A stretch of 57,793 nt of DNA from Actinospica durhamensis (GCF_018139695.1 NZ_JAGSOG010000021.1:1-57793); one strand, 5' to 3'. Shown: positions 41,691-50,407, numbered from the stretch's first letter. The notes: generated by a model not told the origin, from the letters alone. Program-made: numbers and translations.

Positions 41691-42519
41691 GCTACCCGAG
41701 GTCGAGGTCGTACGCCGCGGTCTCGACCGCTGGGTGGCCGGACGCACCGTCAGCCGGGTCGAGGTGCTCCATCCGAGAGCGGTGCGCCGCCACACCGCCG
41801 GGGGCGAGGACTTCGCCACCCGGCTCGCCGGCCAGCGCGTCCTGGGCGCGAGCCGCCGCGGCAAGTACCTGTGGCTCCCGCTCGACGGCGGCGACGCGCT
41901 GCTCGGCCACCTCGGCATGAGCGGCCAGCTGCTGGTCCAGCCCGCCGAGGTCCCGGACGAGACGCACCTGCGCGTGCGCGTCGAGTTCGCCGACGGCGGC
42001 CCCCAGCTGCGCTTCGTGGACCAGCGCACCTTCGGCGGACTGAGCCTCGAACCGGTCAGCGACGGCGTCCCGGTCCCGGTCGCGCACATCGCCCGCGACC
42101 CGATCGACCCCGCGTTCGACGACGCCGCCTTCATCAGGGCCCTGCGCGCCAAGCAGACCGGGATCAAGCGCGCCCTGCTGGACCAGAGCCTGATCAGCGG
42201 CATCGGCAACATCTACGCCGACGAGTCGCTCTGGCGGGCGAAGCTGCACTACGAGCGCCCGGCCGGGGAGCTCACCCGCCCCAAGGCCGTCACGCTGCTC
42301 GCCGAGGTACGCGCCGTGCTCGGCGAATCGCTGGAGCAGGGCGGCACCTCGTTCGACTCGCTCTACGTCAACGTCAACGGCGAGTCAGGGTACTTCTCCC
42401 GCGCGCTCAACGCCTACGGCCGGGCCGACCTGCCCTGCCCGCGCTGCGGCACTCCGATACGCCGCGCCGCCTTCATGAACCGCTCGAGCTACTTCTGCCC
42501 CCGCTGCCAGCGTCCGTGA
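41683..42519 (+). CDS. mutM: Formamidopyrimidine-DNA glycosylase
   Basis: A 278-residue bifunctional glycosylase/AP lyase excising 8-oxoguanine. After Met removal the N-terminus is [13 protein letters not shown], with Pro as the catalytic nucleophile and Glu next to it. A conserved Lys is in [10 protein letters not shown], and the helix-two-turn-helix [14 protein letters not shown] is intact. The C-terminal zinc finger is [10 protein letters not shown] with a second pair YFCPRCQ. GTG 41683 is set by the fixed PELPE start and gives an 8-base overlap with rnc. Confidence 0.96.
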   Translation: MPELPEVEVVRRGLDRWVAGRTVSRVEVLHPRAVRRHTAGGEDFATRLAGQRVLGASRRGKYLWLPLDGGDALLGHLGMSGQLLVQPAEVPDETHLRVRVEFADGGPQLRFVDQRTFGGLSLEPVSDGVPVPVAHIARDPIDPAFDDAAFIRALRAKQTGIKRALLDQSLISGIGNIYADESLWRAKLHYERPAGELTRPKAVTLLAEVRAVLGESLEQGGTSFDSLYVNVNGESGYFSRALNAYGRADLPCPRCGTPIRRAAFMNRSSYFCPRCQRP

Positions 42520-42584
42520 TGCCCCGTGACCTCCGGTGACGGGCGCACGTCCGGGCCCGGTGCGAAGGGTGAAACAATGGCGGC

Positions 42585-43952
42585 ATGAGCAGCGGGAGCG
42601 AGCACAGCCAGGAGATCGAGGCCCAGTACCGGGCCGCTGAGGCGGAACTGCTTCAGCGGTGGCCGGAGACCCGGATCGAGCCGTCCCTCGACCGGATCAA
42701 GGCGATCATGGACGTGCTGGGCGAACCGCAGCGGGCCTATCCCTCGATCCACATCACCGGTACCAACGGCAAGACCTCCACCGCACGGATCACCGACGCC
42801 CTGCTGCGCGAGCTGAACCTGCGCACCGGCCGCACCACCAGCCCGCACCTGGCCGAGATCCGCGAGCGCATCTGCGTCGACGGCGAGCCGATCAGCCGCG
42901 AGCGCTTCACCGAGATCTACCACGAGCTCAAGCCCTACGCAGAGCTCATCGACGCGCGCCAGCCGTTCAAGCTCTCCTTCTTCGAGTTCACCACGGCCAT
43001 GGCCTACGCCGCGTTCGCCGAGGCCCCGGTGGACGCGGCCGTCATCGAGGTCGGACTCGGCGGCACCTGGGACGCCACCAACGTCATCGAGGCCCCGGTG
43101 GCCGTGGTCACCCCCATCTCGCTCGACCACACCCACCTGCTCGGCGACAACGTCCGCGACATCGCCGAGGAGAAGGCCGGCATCATCAAGCCCGGCGCCG
43201 TCGCGGTGCTCGCGCAGCAGCCGCTGGAGGCCGCCGAGGTGCTCATGCGCCACGCGGCCGAGGTCGGCGCCACCGTCGCGCGCGAGGGCCTTGAGTTCGG
43301 CGTACTCGACCGCCAGCTGGCGGTGGGCGGCCAGCAGCTGCACATCAAGGGTCTGTCGCAGGAGTACCCGGACCTCTTCCTCCCGCTGCACGGCGCCCAC
43401 CAGGCCGGCAACGCCGCCTGCGCCATCGCCGCGGTCGAGGCCTTCCTCGGCGCCGGCCAGGGCGGCGGCAGCCTGGACCCGGAGATCGTGCGCGCCGCGT
43501 TCGCCAAGGTCAGCTCGCCCGGACGGCTCGAGGTGGTGCGCCGCAACCCGGCCGTCATCCTCGACGCCGCGCACAACCCCGGCGGCGCCGAGGCGACCGC
43601 CCGCGCCATCAGCGAGGAGTTCACCTTCGAGCACCTCGTCTGCGTGTTCGCGGCGATGAAGGACAAGGACGTGCGCGGCGTGCTCGAGGCCTTCGAGCCG
43701 GTCATCGACGAGATCGTGGTCACCCGCAACTCGACCCTGCGCTCCATGCCGGTGGACGAACTCGCCGCGCTCGCGCAGGAGGTCTTCGGCGAAGGCCGCG
43801 TCACCGCGGTCGAGCGCCTCGACGACGCCATCGACCGCGCGCTCGAACTCGCCGAGGTGGGCGTCCCCGACCCCAGCCTCGGCGGCGCGGGTGTGCTGGT
43901 GACCGGTTCCGTCGTCACCGCCGGAGACGCGGGGCGGCTGCTGCGCGGCTGA
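42585..43952 (+). CDS. folC: Folylpolyglutamate synthase/dihydrofolate synthase
   Basis: A 455-residue Mur-ligase-fold enzyme adding glutamate to (dihydro)folates. The P-loop is HITGTNGKTSTARI near residue 58. The Omega-loop region TSPHLAEIRERI and LSFFEFTTAMAY are family motifs, and VEVGLGGTWDATNV and DHTHLLGD follow. The C-terminal domain has ILDAAHNPGGAEATARA. AACAAT lies six bases before ATG 42585, a possible leaderless promoter. In many actinobacteria folC is followed by a DUF4233 gene and ndk, exactly as here. Confidence 0.95.
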   Translation: MSSGSEHSQEIEAQYRAAEAELLQRWPETRIEPSLDRIKAIMDVLGEPQRAYPSIHITGTNGKTSTARITDALLRELNLRTGRTTSPHLAEIRERICVDGEPISRERFTEIYHELKPYAELIDARQPFKLSFFEFTTAMAYAAFAEAPVDAAVIEVGLGGTWDATNVIEAPVAVVTPISLDHTHLLGDNVRDIAEEKAGIIKPGAVAVLAQQPLEAAEVLMRHAAEVGATVAREGLEFGVLDRQLAVGGQQLHIKGLSQEYPDLFLPLHGAHQAGNAACAIAAVEAFLGAGQGGGSLDPEIVRAAFAKVSSPGRLEVVRRNPAVILDAAHNPGGAEATARAISEEFTFEHLVCVFAAMKDKDVRGVLEAFEPVIDEIVVTRNSTLRSMPVDELAALAQEVFGEGRVTAVERLDDAIDRALELAEVGVPDPSLGGAGVLVTGSVVTAGDAGRLLRG

Positions 43953-44054
43953 GGCGATGCCGTAGCGTGGGGCAGGTAGGTCGTAGGCGGAGTGGGCGCA
44001 GCTGCCCGGTGGGGGTCCCCGCTCCCCGCGTCCGCCGATATCGTCAGCACACAA

Positions 44055-44414
44055 ATGAGGTGGCAAGAGCCCATGCGCCGGATGGCCGCGTCGGTCCTCG
44101 TCTTCGAGGCGTTCATCGCGCTCTTCTTCGGGCTGGTCGCGGCGAAGCTGCACCCGGCCGGCGGCTGGCAGCTGGCCGTCGTGCTCGGCGTGGTCAGCAT
44201 CCTGCTGAGCGGCATGCTCAGGTTCCGCTGGGCCTACACCCTCGGCTGGGTGCTGCAGGCCGCCTTCGTCGGCGCCGGATTCTGGGTCACCGACATGTTC
44301 GCGCTCGGCCTCGTCTTCGCCGCCCTGTGGTGGGCCGGGGTGCACTTCGGCGCCAAGGGCGAGCAGATCAAGGCCGAGCGGATGCAGGCCTGGGAGGCCG
44401 CCCACGGCGAGTGA
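44055..44414 (+). CDS. DUF4233-family membrane protein
   Basis: A 119-residue protein with four hydrophobic helices (SVLVFEAFIALFFGLVAA, then LAVVLGVVSILLSGM and two more), ending in a charged helix (GEQIKAERMQAWEAAHGE). Its place between folC and ndk and its topology match DUF4233, of unknown function. ATG 44055 is used; TATCGT (44039-44044) lies upstream. A later ATG at 44073 is possible. Confidence 0.85.
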   Translation: MRWQEPMRRMAASVLVFEAFIALFFGLVAAKLHPAGGWQLAVVLGVVSILLSGMLRFRWAYTLGWVLQAAFVGAGFWVTDMFALGLVFAALWWAGVHFGAKGEQIKAERMQAWEAAHGE

Positions 44415-44415
44415 C

Positions 44416-44467
44416 CGGCACTGCCGCCGCGCAGTGCCGTACGTCCGCGCCGGCCGGTGGGGACGTA
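44416..44467 (+). terminator. Two consecutive hairpins after DUF4233
   Basis: CGGCACTGC (44416-44424) pairs with GCAGTGCCG (44431-44439), a perfect 9-bp stem two bases after the stop codon. TACGTCC (44440-44446) then pairs with GGACGTA (44461-44467). The first is the likely folC operon terminator. Confidence 0.7.
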
Positions 44468-44537
44468 GGGTCCGGCGAGAAGGTCGGGAAGGTCCGAAAA
44501 GCCGGGGTTCGGTACCCCGACGGTCACCGACCCCGGG

Positions 44538-44567
44538 TATGACCTGGCGTGACTTAGGTCATAACAT
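44538..44567 (+). promoter_or_regulatory. ndk promoter embedded in a palindrome
   Basis: TATGACCT (44538-44545) and AGGTCATA (44556-44563) are perfect inverted arms separated by ten bases. A -35-like ATGACC (44539-44544) and a -10 TAACAT (44562-44567) are 17 bases apart, so the palindrome spans the promoter core. That position suits a repressor. Confidence 0.6.
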
Positions 44568-44639
44568 CAGTTGAACGCATCCCCCCGAAGTGTGGGGACG
44601 AGCTCGTGGGCCATGCGTCCGCGCGGAAAGGAAGAAAAG

Positions 44640-45071
44640 GTGGCGACCCTCGTGGAGCGCTCGCTCGTCTTGGTCAAGCCCGACGGCGTCAAGCGTGCCC
44701 TGATCGGCACGATCACCGATCGGATCGAGCGGAAGGGCATCCGGATCGCCGCCATGGATCTGCGTACCCTGCCCCGCGAACTCGTGGAGGAGCACTACGC
44801 GGAGCACCAGGGCAAGCCCTTCTTCGAACCGCTCGTCTCCTTCATGCTCTCCGGCCCCGTCGTCGCCATGGTCATCGAGGGCCACCGCTGCATCGAGGCC
44901 TTCCGCACCCTGTCCGGTGCCACCGACCCGGTCAAGGCCGCCCCCGGCACCATCCGCGGCGACCTCGCCACCGACGTCGGCACCACCGTCGTCCAGAACC
45001 TCGTCCACGGCTCCGACTCCCCGGCCTCCGCCGAGCGCGAGATCAAGCTCTTCTTCCCGGATCTGGCCTAA
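44640..45071 (+). CDS. ndk: Nucleoside diphosphate kinase
   Basis: A 143-residue enzyme balancing nucleoside triphosphates by a phosphohistidine intermediate. The start [18 protein letters not shown], the catalytic His123 ([16 protein letters not shown]) and the C-terminal IKLFFPDL are standard. GTG 44640 follows AAGGAAG. A TTG at 44571 is in frame but would add 23 unrelated residues. It ends before a hairpin shared with the convergent nuclease gene. Confidence 0.97.
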   Translation: MATLVERSLVLVKPDGVKRALIGTITDRIERKGIRIAAMDLRTLPRELVEEHYAEHQGKPFFEPLVSFMLSGPVVAMVIEGHRCIEAFRTLSGATDPVKAAPGTIRGDLATDVGTTVVQNLVHGSDSPASAEREIKLFFPDLA

Positions 45072-45119
45072 ACGGCACCTGCAGGTCAGCCGCCGCAAGA
45101 GGCTTGACCGATAGACGCA

Positions 45120-45159
45120 GCGAGCTCCTTGACTGACACCTCGTCAGTGAGGAGCTCGC
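45120..45159. terminator. Bidirectional hairpin between ndk and the Mrr-like gene
   Basis: GCGAGCTCCT (from 45120) pairs with AGGAGCTCGC (to 45159) and ACTGAC with GTCAGT, with a small internal loop and an ACCTC apical loop. It lies midway between convergent genes. Confidence 0.75.
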
Positions 45160-45205
45160 CGTCGTATGTGCGCCTCCCGCGTCGTTGTCGGCCGGGCATC
45201 GTCGC

Positions 45206-45883
45206 CTACATCCAGGGGGCCGGCCCGGTGCGCGACGCCCATGCGGCCAATGCGTGCTCGTCGAACAGCCGGATGCCGGCGCGCTGTGCGTAGGCTCGGG
45301 CCTGGGAGGTGAAGTCACTGGTCGTGACGACGACGGCGATTCCTGCTCCGTGGATCGTGAAGCAGGTCCCGCCGAAGCGCTGCAGGTCGGGCCCTGACAC
45401 TCTGTTGCCGGGGCGGTAGCGCTTGGCTTGGATCACCAGGCGCAGGCCGTCGGGTGTCACGGCGACGACGTCGGCGCCGAGGTCTCCGGAGCGGCCCACG
45501 ACCTGGACCGTCGTGCAGCCGTCCCTGGCGCACAGGTATCCGAGCGCCTGTTCGAACTGTGTCGCGTTCATCGCCTGGTAGGAGGCGATCTCGGTCGCAC
45601 GGACGGCGTAGAGCTGTGCCGCCGCGGCCTGGTCCGCGCGCACCTGCTGATAGTGGCGCAGCCGCCAACTGCCGAGCGCCACCGCCACGCCCAGGCTGGC
45701 GAGGACGACGAGCGTGCCGCCGACAGGGTCGTGGCCGATCGCGGCCAGGCCGCCCCAAGTCACCAGCAGGCAGGGAAGCAACAGCAGGGCCGGCTCCCGC
45801 ACGATCGCGGTCACGATCGCGGCCAGTACTCCGAACACGATCTCCAGGTCGGATCTTCGTCGTCGCGACACGCGACCCCCCAT
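45206..45883 (-). CDS. Membrane-anchored Mrr-type PD-(D/E)XK endonuclease
   Basis: A 225-residue protein. Residues about 12-72 hold two or three hydrophobic helices (IVFGVLAAIVTAIV, then LLLLPCLLVTWGGLAAI and LVVLASLGVAVAL). The C-terminal Mrr_cat fold (about 100-215) has Glu111 (QFEQALGYL), Asp138 (GDLGADVVAV) and the Q-x-K motif QAK (152-154), the PD-(D/E)XK catalytic set. Mrr-type domains cut DNA, often modified DNA. Its ATG shares one base with the kinase stop (TGATG), so it belongs to the kinase-phosphatase operon. The membrane anchor suggests action on DNA at the membrane, for example incoming DNA; that is inference. Confidence 0.83.
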   Translation of the reverse strand: MGGRVSRRRRSDLEIVFGVLAAIVTAIVREPALLLLPCLLVTWGGLAAIGHDPVGGTLVVLASLGVAVALGSWRLRHYQQVRADQAAAAQLYAVRATEIASYQAMNATQFEQALGYLCARDGCTTVQVVGRSGDLGADVVAVTPDGLRLVIQAKRYRPGNRVSGPDLQRFGGTCFTIHGAGIAVVVTTSDFTSQARAYAQRAGIRLFDEHALAAWASRTGPAPWM

Positions 45884-48039
45884 CAGAAGCCGAACAGACT
45901 GAAGCGTAGATAGTAGAGGTGGTTGAGGCGCCGCCTCGCGCGCCTCTCCAGCGCGGCCTTGTGCCTGAGCCGTTCGAATTCAAGGGCTCCGGCCCGGACC
46001 TGCGAGCTGTTGCGCTCATAAGCGGAGCGGTTGACCGCGCGCTCCGACTCCGAACGGCGCCTTCGCTCTTCGAGGGCGACGATCTCAGCGGCCAGTCGCC
46101 GGTTGACGTTCTCCTTCGCGGCGATGCCACTGGTTTGCGCGGCGTCACGCTCGGCCTGGAGCTTGGCGATGAACGCGGCGTGCTGCTGATTGATCTGGAT
46201 CTGCCGTGCTTGCGGCACCGCCGTGGGTGCCGTCCGCTGCGCCCGGCGGACGAGACCTTCGCGCCAGCTCTCCAGCGCGGCGGCCCTCTTCTCACCGATC
46301 CCCTCGACGCGGGTCCGCTGGCCGTACGGAAGCTGGAAGAGAGCGACCTGCGTGGTGTAAGCGCCGCTGCCAGGGGCGAAGGTGACGTGAACGTCGGCCG
46401 CGGTGACGATGCCATAGCGGGCCAAGGCGCGCGCGGCGGCGGGTCCGAGGCCGCTGATGTTCTTGACCTCGGCGAGAATGTCGTGACGGCACAGTTCGGC
46501 GGCGATGTGCGCGGTCACCAGCGCCTGCAGTTCCTCGGTGATCGACCGCTGTCTCGCCGCCTCGGCGCCGAACAGCAGGCGGCTGACTCGAGCGACCTCG
46601 CCGGCGCAACGCCGGTCGATCGCGTTGTGCTCCTGGGCGCGTTTGGTGTCCACTCCCGTCCGTGCCTGGTGGATCTGCGTCAGTTGATCCGCCAGACGCT
46701 TGTTCTCCTTTTCGAAATCGGCGGTCATCCGCGTCATGGCGGCTGCGGCACCGCTGAGTTCTCTGAGCTGCGCCCGGCGCGAATTGCGGGCAGCCTTGGC
46801 CGTACGCCACTCCGGTCTTCTGCGTCGGCCCATGCCCACCAGCGCGACGCAGAGTGCGAAGGCGCGGAGCAGGAGCGGGGCTGTGAAGAAGCCGACGAAC
46901 ACGCTCGCGACCGACATGAGGACGTAGAGGGCGATGACGGCCGCGGTGACCCAGTCCACGGCACGACGTCGGGTGAACCGAGGCGCCGGCTCGACGCTTT
47001 CACCGGCCGTGAGGTGGCCTTCGAGCCAGGCCGGCCGTCCTGGAGATGCCGGAGCCGCGCCGGTCACCGCGGAGGTGTGGGCCGCGGATGACACGGCCGA
47101 TATGGATGGCCGGGCCATCCGGGTGAGGGGCGCGAGCGCGGGGATGGCGTCGAGCGGGGTTTGCGCGTACAGGCGGACCTGCTCGGCTATGCCTTTGATC
47201 TCCGGGCTGACCGAGGCGATCTGATCCAGCCGCCAGGAACCCGCCGGTGCCCGGTAGTCCTCCTCCGAAGTGAGCAGGTGCTCGTCTTCGGATTTGCGCA
47301 GAAGGCTCCACAGCATCGGCTCGACGGCCAGCGCGCTGAGCGAGAGGTAGATGACCCAGGCCGAGAATCGGTCGACGTTCTCGCCGAAGTCCCGCGTGCC
47401 GCGTATCGGTGCCTGATAGTGACGGTGGCCCAGCTCGGCCGCGTTGCGGGCGGCGAGCGCGGGGACGAACATGCCGTCGTAGTCCACCAGACGGAACGTG
47501 TTGTCCGGGGCCACCAACAGATTGCCGTGCTGGAGGTCCCCATGCGCGATCTTGAGTCGTTCCAGGTCCCCGACGAGCGCCGCGAATCGGTCGGCGAGTG
47601 CGCGGATCGAGAGGCCGTCGCTCTGGTGGGCGTCGAGCCACCGATCCAACGCGACGCCCTCCACCCAGGCCATTTTCATCACGGGCCAGCGTCGCCCGTT
47701 GAGGAGGATCTGCTCGGGCAGGAACTCGAAGTCCATCTTCCACGGCTGCGACAAGCCGCTCAGTGCCACCGCGGCGAGGTGGCGGCTGATCGCCTCGTAG
47801 CGCTCGCGCTGATCGGGTACGTCGCGGGTGAAGCACTTCACGGCAAACCGCCGCCCGTCGGCGGTGGTGACCGCGAAGACCGAGGCGAAGTTGCCTGAGA
47901 TGGCCCTGGGTATCCCGAGCTTGGTCAGCTCCGGCTTTCCGCCGCGCAGGTCGCCGTCGGAGAAGGACACGACCGGGTTCTGCAGGGCCGCGGCGTAATC
48001 GCCCCCGCTGGGGAAGTTCGCTCGGCTCACGGCGGTCAT
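45883..48039 (-). CDS. Protein-kinase-like protein with HhH DNA-binding motifs (YegI/TerY-P kinase type)
   Basis: A 718-residue protein. The kinase-like domain (about 25-300) has Lys68 (RFAVKCF), the catalytic loop HGDLQHGN (166-173) and DYDG (186-189) in place of DFG. Two membrane segments follow (about 361-383 and 386-403). A coiled coil spans about 430-520. Two helix-hairpin-helix motifs follow (NISGLGPAAARALARYG from 527, VEGIGEKRAAALESW from 578), then a basic coiled-coil end. This order matches the YegI-type kinases of the TerY-P triads (vWA, PP2C and kinase). It presumably links phosphorylation to DNA or nuclease action. ATG 48039 overlaps the phosphatase stop. HGD-L-Q-H-G-N is non-canonical, so activity is not certain. 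Confidence 0.85.
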   Translation of the reverse strand: MTAVSRANFPSGGDYAAALQNPVVSFSDGDLRGGKPELTKLGIPRAISGNFASVFAVTTADGRRFAVKCFTRDVPDQRERYEAISRHLAAVALSGLSQPWKMDFEFLPEQILLNGRRWPVMKMAWVEGVALDRWLDAHQSDGLSIRALADRFAALVGDLERLKIAHGDLQHGNLLVAPDNTFRLVDYDGMFVPALAARNAAELGHRHYQAPIRGTRDFGENVDRFSAWVIYLSLSALAVEPMLWSLLRKSEDEHLLTSEEDYRAPAGSWRLDQIASVSPEIKGIAEQVRLYAQTPLDAIPALAPLTRMARPSISAVSSAAHTSAVTGAAPASPGRPAWLEGHLTAGESVEPAPRFTRRRAVDWVTAAVIALYVLMSVASVFVGFFTAPLLLRAFALCVALVGMGRRRRPEWRTAKAARNSRRAQLRELSGAAAAMTRMTADFEKENKRLADQLTQIHQARTGVDTKRAQEHNAIDRRCAGEVARVSRLLFGAEAARQRSITEELQALVTAHIAAELCRHDILAEVKNISGLGPAAARALARYGIVTAADVHVTFAPGSGAYTTQVALFQLPYGQRTRVEGIGEKRAAALESWREGLVRRAQRTAPTAVPQARQIQINQQHAAFIAKLQAERDAAQTSGIAAKENVNRRLAAEIVALEERRRRSESERAVNRSAYERNSSQVRAGALEFERLRHKAALERRARRRLNHLYYLRFSLFGF

Positions 48040-48893
48040 CCGATGTCGATGTGGACGAAGGCCACGTCGTCGTTGCGCAGGGTGCCTGCCGCACGCTCCG
48101 CGGCCACGAAAGCCTCGAACTCGTGGACGTCGCGGCCGGCGAACTCCCGCAAGACCGCCCACGGTCTGTCCCCGGCCTCTGTGTGCCGCAGGAACCAGGC
48201 GGCCAACGCATCCGTCGCCAGATACAGCTGGTCGCCCGACTCACACCATCCGTCCGCGTCCGCGACGTGTTTGGCGAGCAGGGCCCTGTCGGCGTTCCGG
48301 CTGCAGGCCAGCGACGGATTCGTGTCGAACTCCGAGGAGTCCTCGATCGGAAAGGCACGCAGTACCCGGTTGCCGCGCACGTGGAACAAGCAGGTGTCAC
48401 CCAACGCCGCGGCGTGCCAATGCCAAGCGGAACGGCCGGTGGTGCCGACCGCGTCCGCCAATCTCATCAGCTCGTCGCCGGTCTGCGCATCGGCCGCGGG
48501 AGGGTCGAGGGCGACCCTCAGCAGTGTCGCGTACGCTCCTCGCTCCAGGCCGGGCCGCTCGTACCAGGCAAGCGGCCGACCTGCGGCTTCACGGTGTTTG
48601 ACGTATCCCTCAAGCCAGGTGTCCCACTCATCCGCCGCAGCCGTGACGGCCGAGACGGTCCGCTTGACGCTGTGGCCGATGCGCGGTTCGGCCAGATGTT
48701 TGGCGAGCATGTCGGCCCAGGCCCGCGCGAGCAGGCTCTCCGACGCACCGTCACACAGCGCGGCGACGATCCTCTGGTCGATCTCGTCCGCCGGCGCGGA
48801 CGCGGGAAGGACGATGACGGCGTCTTCGCACTGCTCGACTCGATGACCCTGCTTGGGAACCAGATATCGCGCGATGAATGCCGGGGACCTCAC
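48036..48893 (-). CDS. PP2C-family protein phosphatase (TerY-P triad)
   Basis: A 285-residue metal-dependent Ser/Thr phosphatase. The metal-site acids are recognisable: Glu23/Asp24 (CEDAVIV), Asp48 (CDGASES), Asp228 (LATDALAAW) and Asp275/Asp276 (NDDVAFVHI). The GDT box (ALGDTCLFHV) is also present. The fold is compact, without membrane segments. The GTG start overlaps the vWA stop (GTGA), and its stop overlaps the kinase ATG, so phosphatase and kinase are co-translated and probably act on each other or a common target. In E. coli the equivalent neighbour of YegI is the PP2C YegK. Confidence 0.87.
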   Translation of the reverse strand: MRSPAFIARYLVPKQGHRVEQCEDAVIVLPASAPADEIDQRIVAALCDGASESLLARAWADMLAKHLAEPRIGHSVKRTVSAVTAAADEWDTWLEGYVKHREAAGRPLAWYERPGLERGAYATLLRVALDPPAADAQTGDELMRLADAVGTTGRSAWHWHAAALGDTCLFHVRGNRVLRAFPIEDSSEFDTNPSLACSRNADRALLAKHVADADGWCESGDQLYLATDALAAWFLRHTEAGDRPWAVLREFAGRDVHEFEAFVAAERAAGTLRNDDVAFVHIDIG

Positions 48894-49456
48894 CGCAGGT
48901 CGGTTGCGCGCGTGCCGATGTCGAGGAACTGCACCACCGCACTGATGTCCGCGTTGTACACGAAGCCCCGCGTCGCCTCGCTCACCCGCTTTCCCTGCGA
49001 ACCCGCGTAAGCGCGCATGTGCTCGGGCAGCGGGCTCGAGATCGCGAACAGCAGCTTCGCGTGGGGATCGGCGAGCGCGAGATCGGAGTCGGGGAACTCC
49101 ACGGGTGCGCCGCCGACCGACGAGACGTGCAGGTTGAACAGCAGCACGCCGCCGTCCGCACTGAAGAGCGTCGTGAGCTCGCGAGCCGCTGCCGAAGGGT
49201 CGCCGTCGGTGGACTCGCCGTCGGAGAGGTTCAGGACGATCGGAGGGAAGCCCCCCGGGTGGGTTTCGAGCCATCCCGAGACCAGCCAGTGCGCGTGCCG
49301 CAGCGCCGCGACCATCGGAGTGCCGCCGTTGGCGGTCGGATACATCCAGATCGGGAAGCTCGCCGTCGTCTCCACGAGCCCGCCTGCGCCGTCGGGCACC
49401 TTCTTGGCACGTTCCTGCACTTCGGCCGGATTGTCGGCCACCTCGCTCAGCGGCAC
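48890..49456 (-). pseudogene. TerY-like vWA protein, 5'-truncated (MIDAS lost)
   Basis: The 188 residues from GTG 49456 are the C-terminal two thirds of a TerY/YegL-type vWA domain (KKVPDGAGGLVETTASFPIW, then ANGGTPMVAALRHAHWLV and VLNLSDGESTDGDP). The same frame continues upstream for 41 more codons with family-like sequence (VRDYFHVAVVGYGHRF, then YSGALAGRDF) to a TGA at 49580-49582, but contains no start codon. The DxSxS metal site (MIDAS), which should lie about 30 residues further upstream, is absent from all three frames to about 49770. The gene therefore seems to have lost its 5' end. A shortened protein from GTG 49456 could still be made, because it overlaps the phosphatase start. Confidence 0.75.
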
Positions 49457-49834
49457 GAAATCCCGGCCCGCGAGCGCCCCGCTGTAGGCCGAGCCGAAAC
49501 GGTGGCCGTAGCCGACGACTGCGACGTGGAAGTAGTCGCGGACGCCCTCCTCAACTCTGAAGGCCCTTTCCGAGTGACCTCAAAACAGTCAAATCGTTCT
49601 TCAGAAAGTGTTCCTCGAATACCAGGCCCGCCGTCGCATCCCTTTCTGAGCCCGGCGCGGCCCAGCCGTCGGCCCAGCCGTCTGATCCGGCTCAGGTGCC
49701 GGCGCAGACGCGTGGGGGAGGGCGGCGGTCGTCGGGGCTCGGCGGGATGCGTGAGGTGATCAGTGCCGAGCTGGCCGAATTCCGGAGGCTCAATCCCGGG
49801 GCGGGGCCGCGGGGCTCCTGACATACTCCCGGCC
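49457..49834. other. 378-base region holding the decayed vWA 5' end
   Basis: From 49457 to 49579 it contains the untranslated in-frame vWA remnant. From about 49575 to 49625 the sequence is AT-rich with atypical codons, marking a likely junction. cggcccagccgt is repeated in tandem at 49658-49681. A short plus frame at 49747-49821 encodes 24 residues of no recognised family. No complete gene is present. Confidence 0.5.
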
Positions 49835-50305
49835 ATGACTAGTGATCAGGGGCCGCGGCTGACCACCGGCGGGCAGGACGCGGAGCTTGCCGCGGTGTTG
49901 GACGCGGGGCTCGACGAGTACAACTTCGCCGCGACGGGGACGGGCAAGGCCGATCAGGGGCAGTTCTCGGTGAAGGTCGTGGACGAGGCGGGGGCGATCG
50001 TCGGCGGGCTGACCGCGTGGTACTGGGCGGGGCTATGCGGCATCAGCATGCTGTGGGTGCGGGCGGAGAGCCGGAAGGACGGGTGGGGGACGAAGATCCT
50101 GGAGGCGGCTGAGCAGGAGGCGCGGCGGCGGGGGTGTGACCGGGTCTGCGTGTCGTCCTTCACGTTCCAGGCGCCTTCGTTCTACGAGCGGCACGGGTAT
50201 GTGGAGACCGGGCGGACGCTGGGTATTCCGGGGCCGGTGTCCGATGGCGGTCCCGGCAGGCCTGCCGACGCGGCGGACGTGCATCTGTTCAAGCGGCTGG
50301 ACTGA
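49835..50305 (+). CDS. GNAT-family N-acetyltransferase
   Basis: A 156-residue acetyltransferase. The acetyl-CoA loop lies in RAESRKDGWGTKILEAAEQEARRRG (R/Q-x-x-G-x-G/A variant), and the following strand and helix are VCVSSFTFQAPSFYERHGYVETG. The N-terminal part (EYNFAATGTGKADQGQFSV) resembles a subgroup annotated as GNAT proteins of unknown substrate. ATG 49835 has CATACT seven bases upstream, a possible leaderless start. The substrate is unknown. Confidence 0.88.
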   Translation: MTSDQGPRLTTGGQDAELAAVLDAGLDEYNFAATGTGKADQGQFSVKVVDEAGAIVGGLTAWYWAGLCGISMLWVRAESRKDGWGTKILEAAEQEARRRGCDRVCVSSFTFQAPSFYERHGYVETGRTLGIPGPVSDGGPGRPADAADVHLFKRLD

Positions 50306-50407
50306 GCGCGGCCGGGGCCGCGCCGCGGGGGGCGCCCTCGAGTGTCGGCGGCACGCACTAAGGTTGAGCGGGTCGCGTCAGCCACGCAAGAACGGAGCTC
50401 CCCGACC

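Noticed and set aside
38706-42212. 1168-codon minus-strand open frame
   Set aside because: It is antisense to the coiled-coil gene, DUF177, rpmF, rnc and mutM, all of which have secure motifs.
49747-49821. 24-codon frame as remnant of a transposase or integrase
   Set aside because: It is too short, has no recognisable motif, and no terminal inverted repeats or target duplications were seen nearby.
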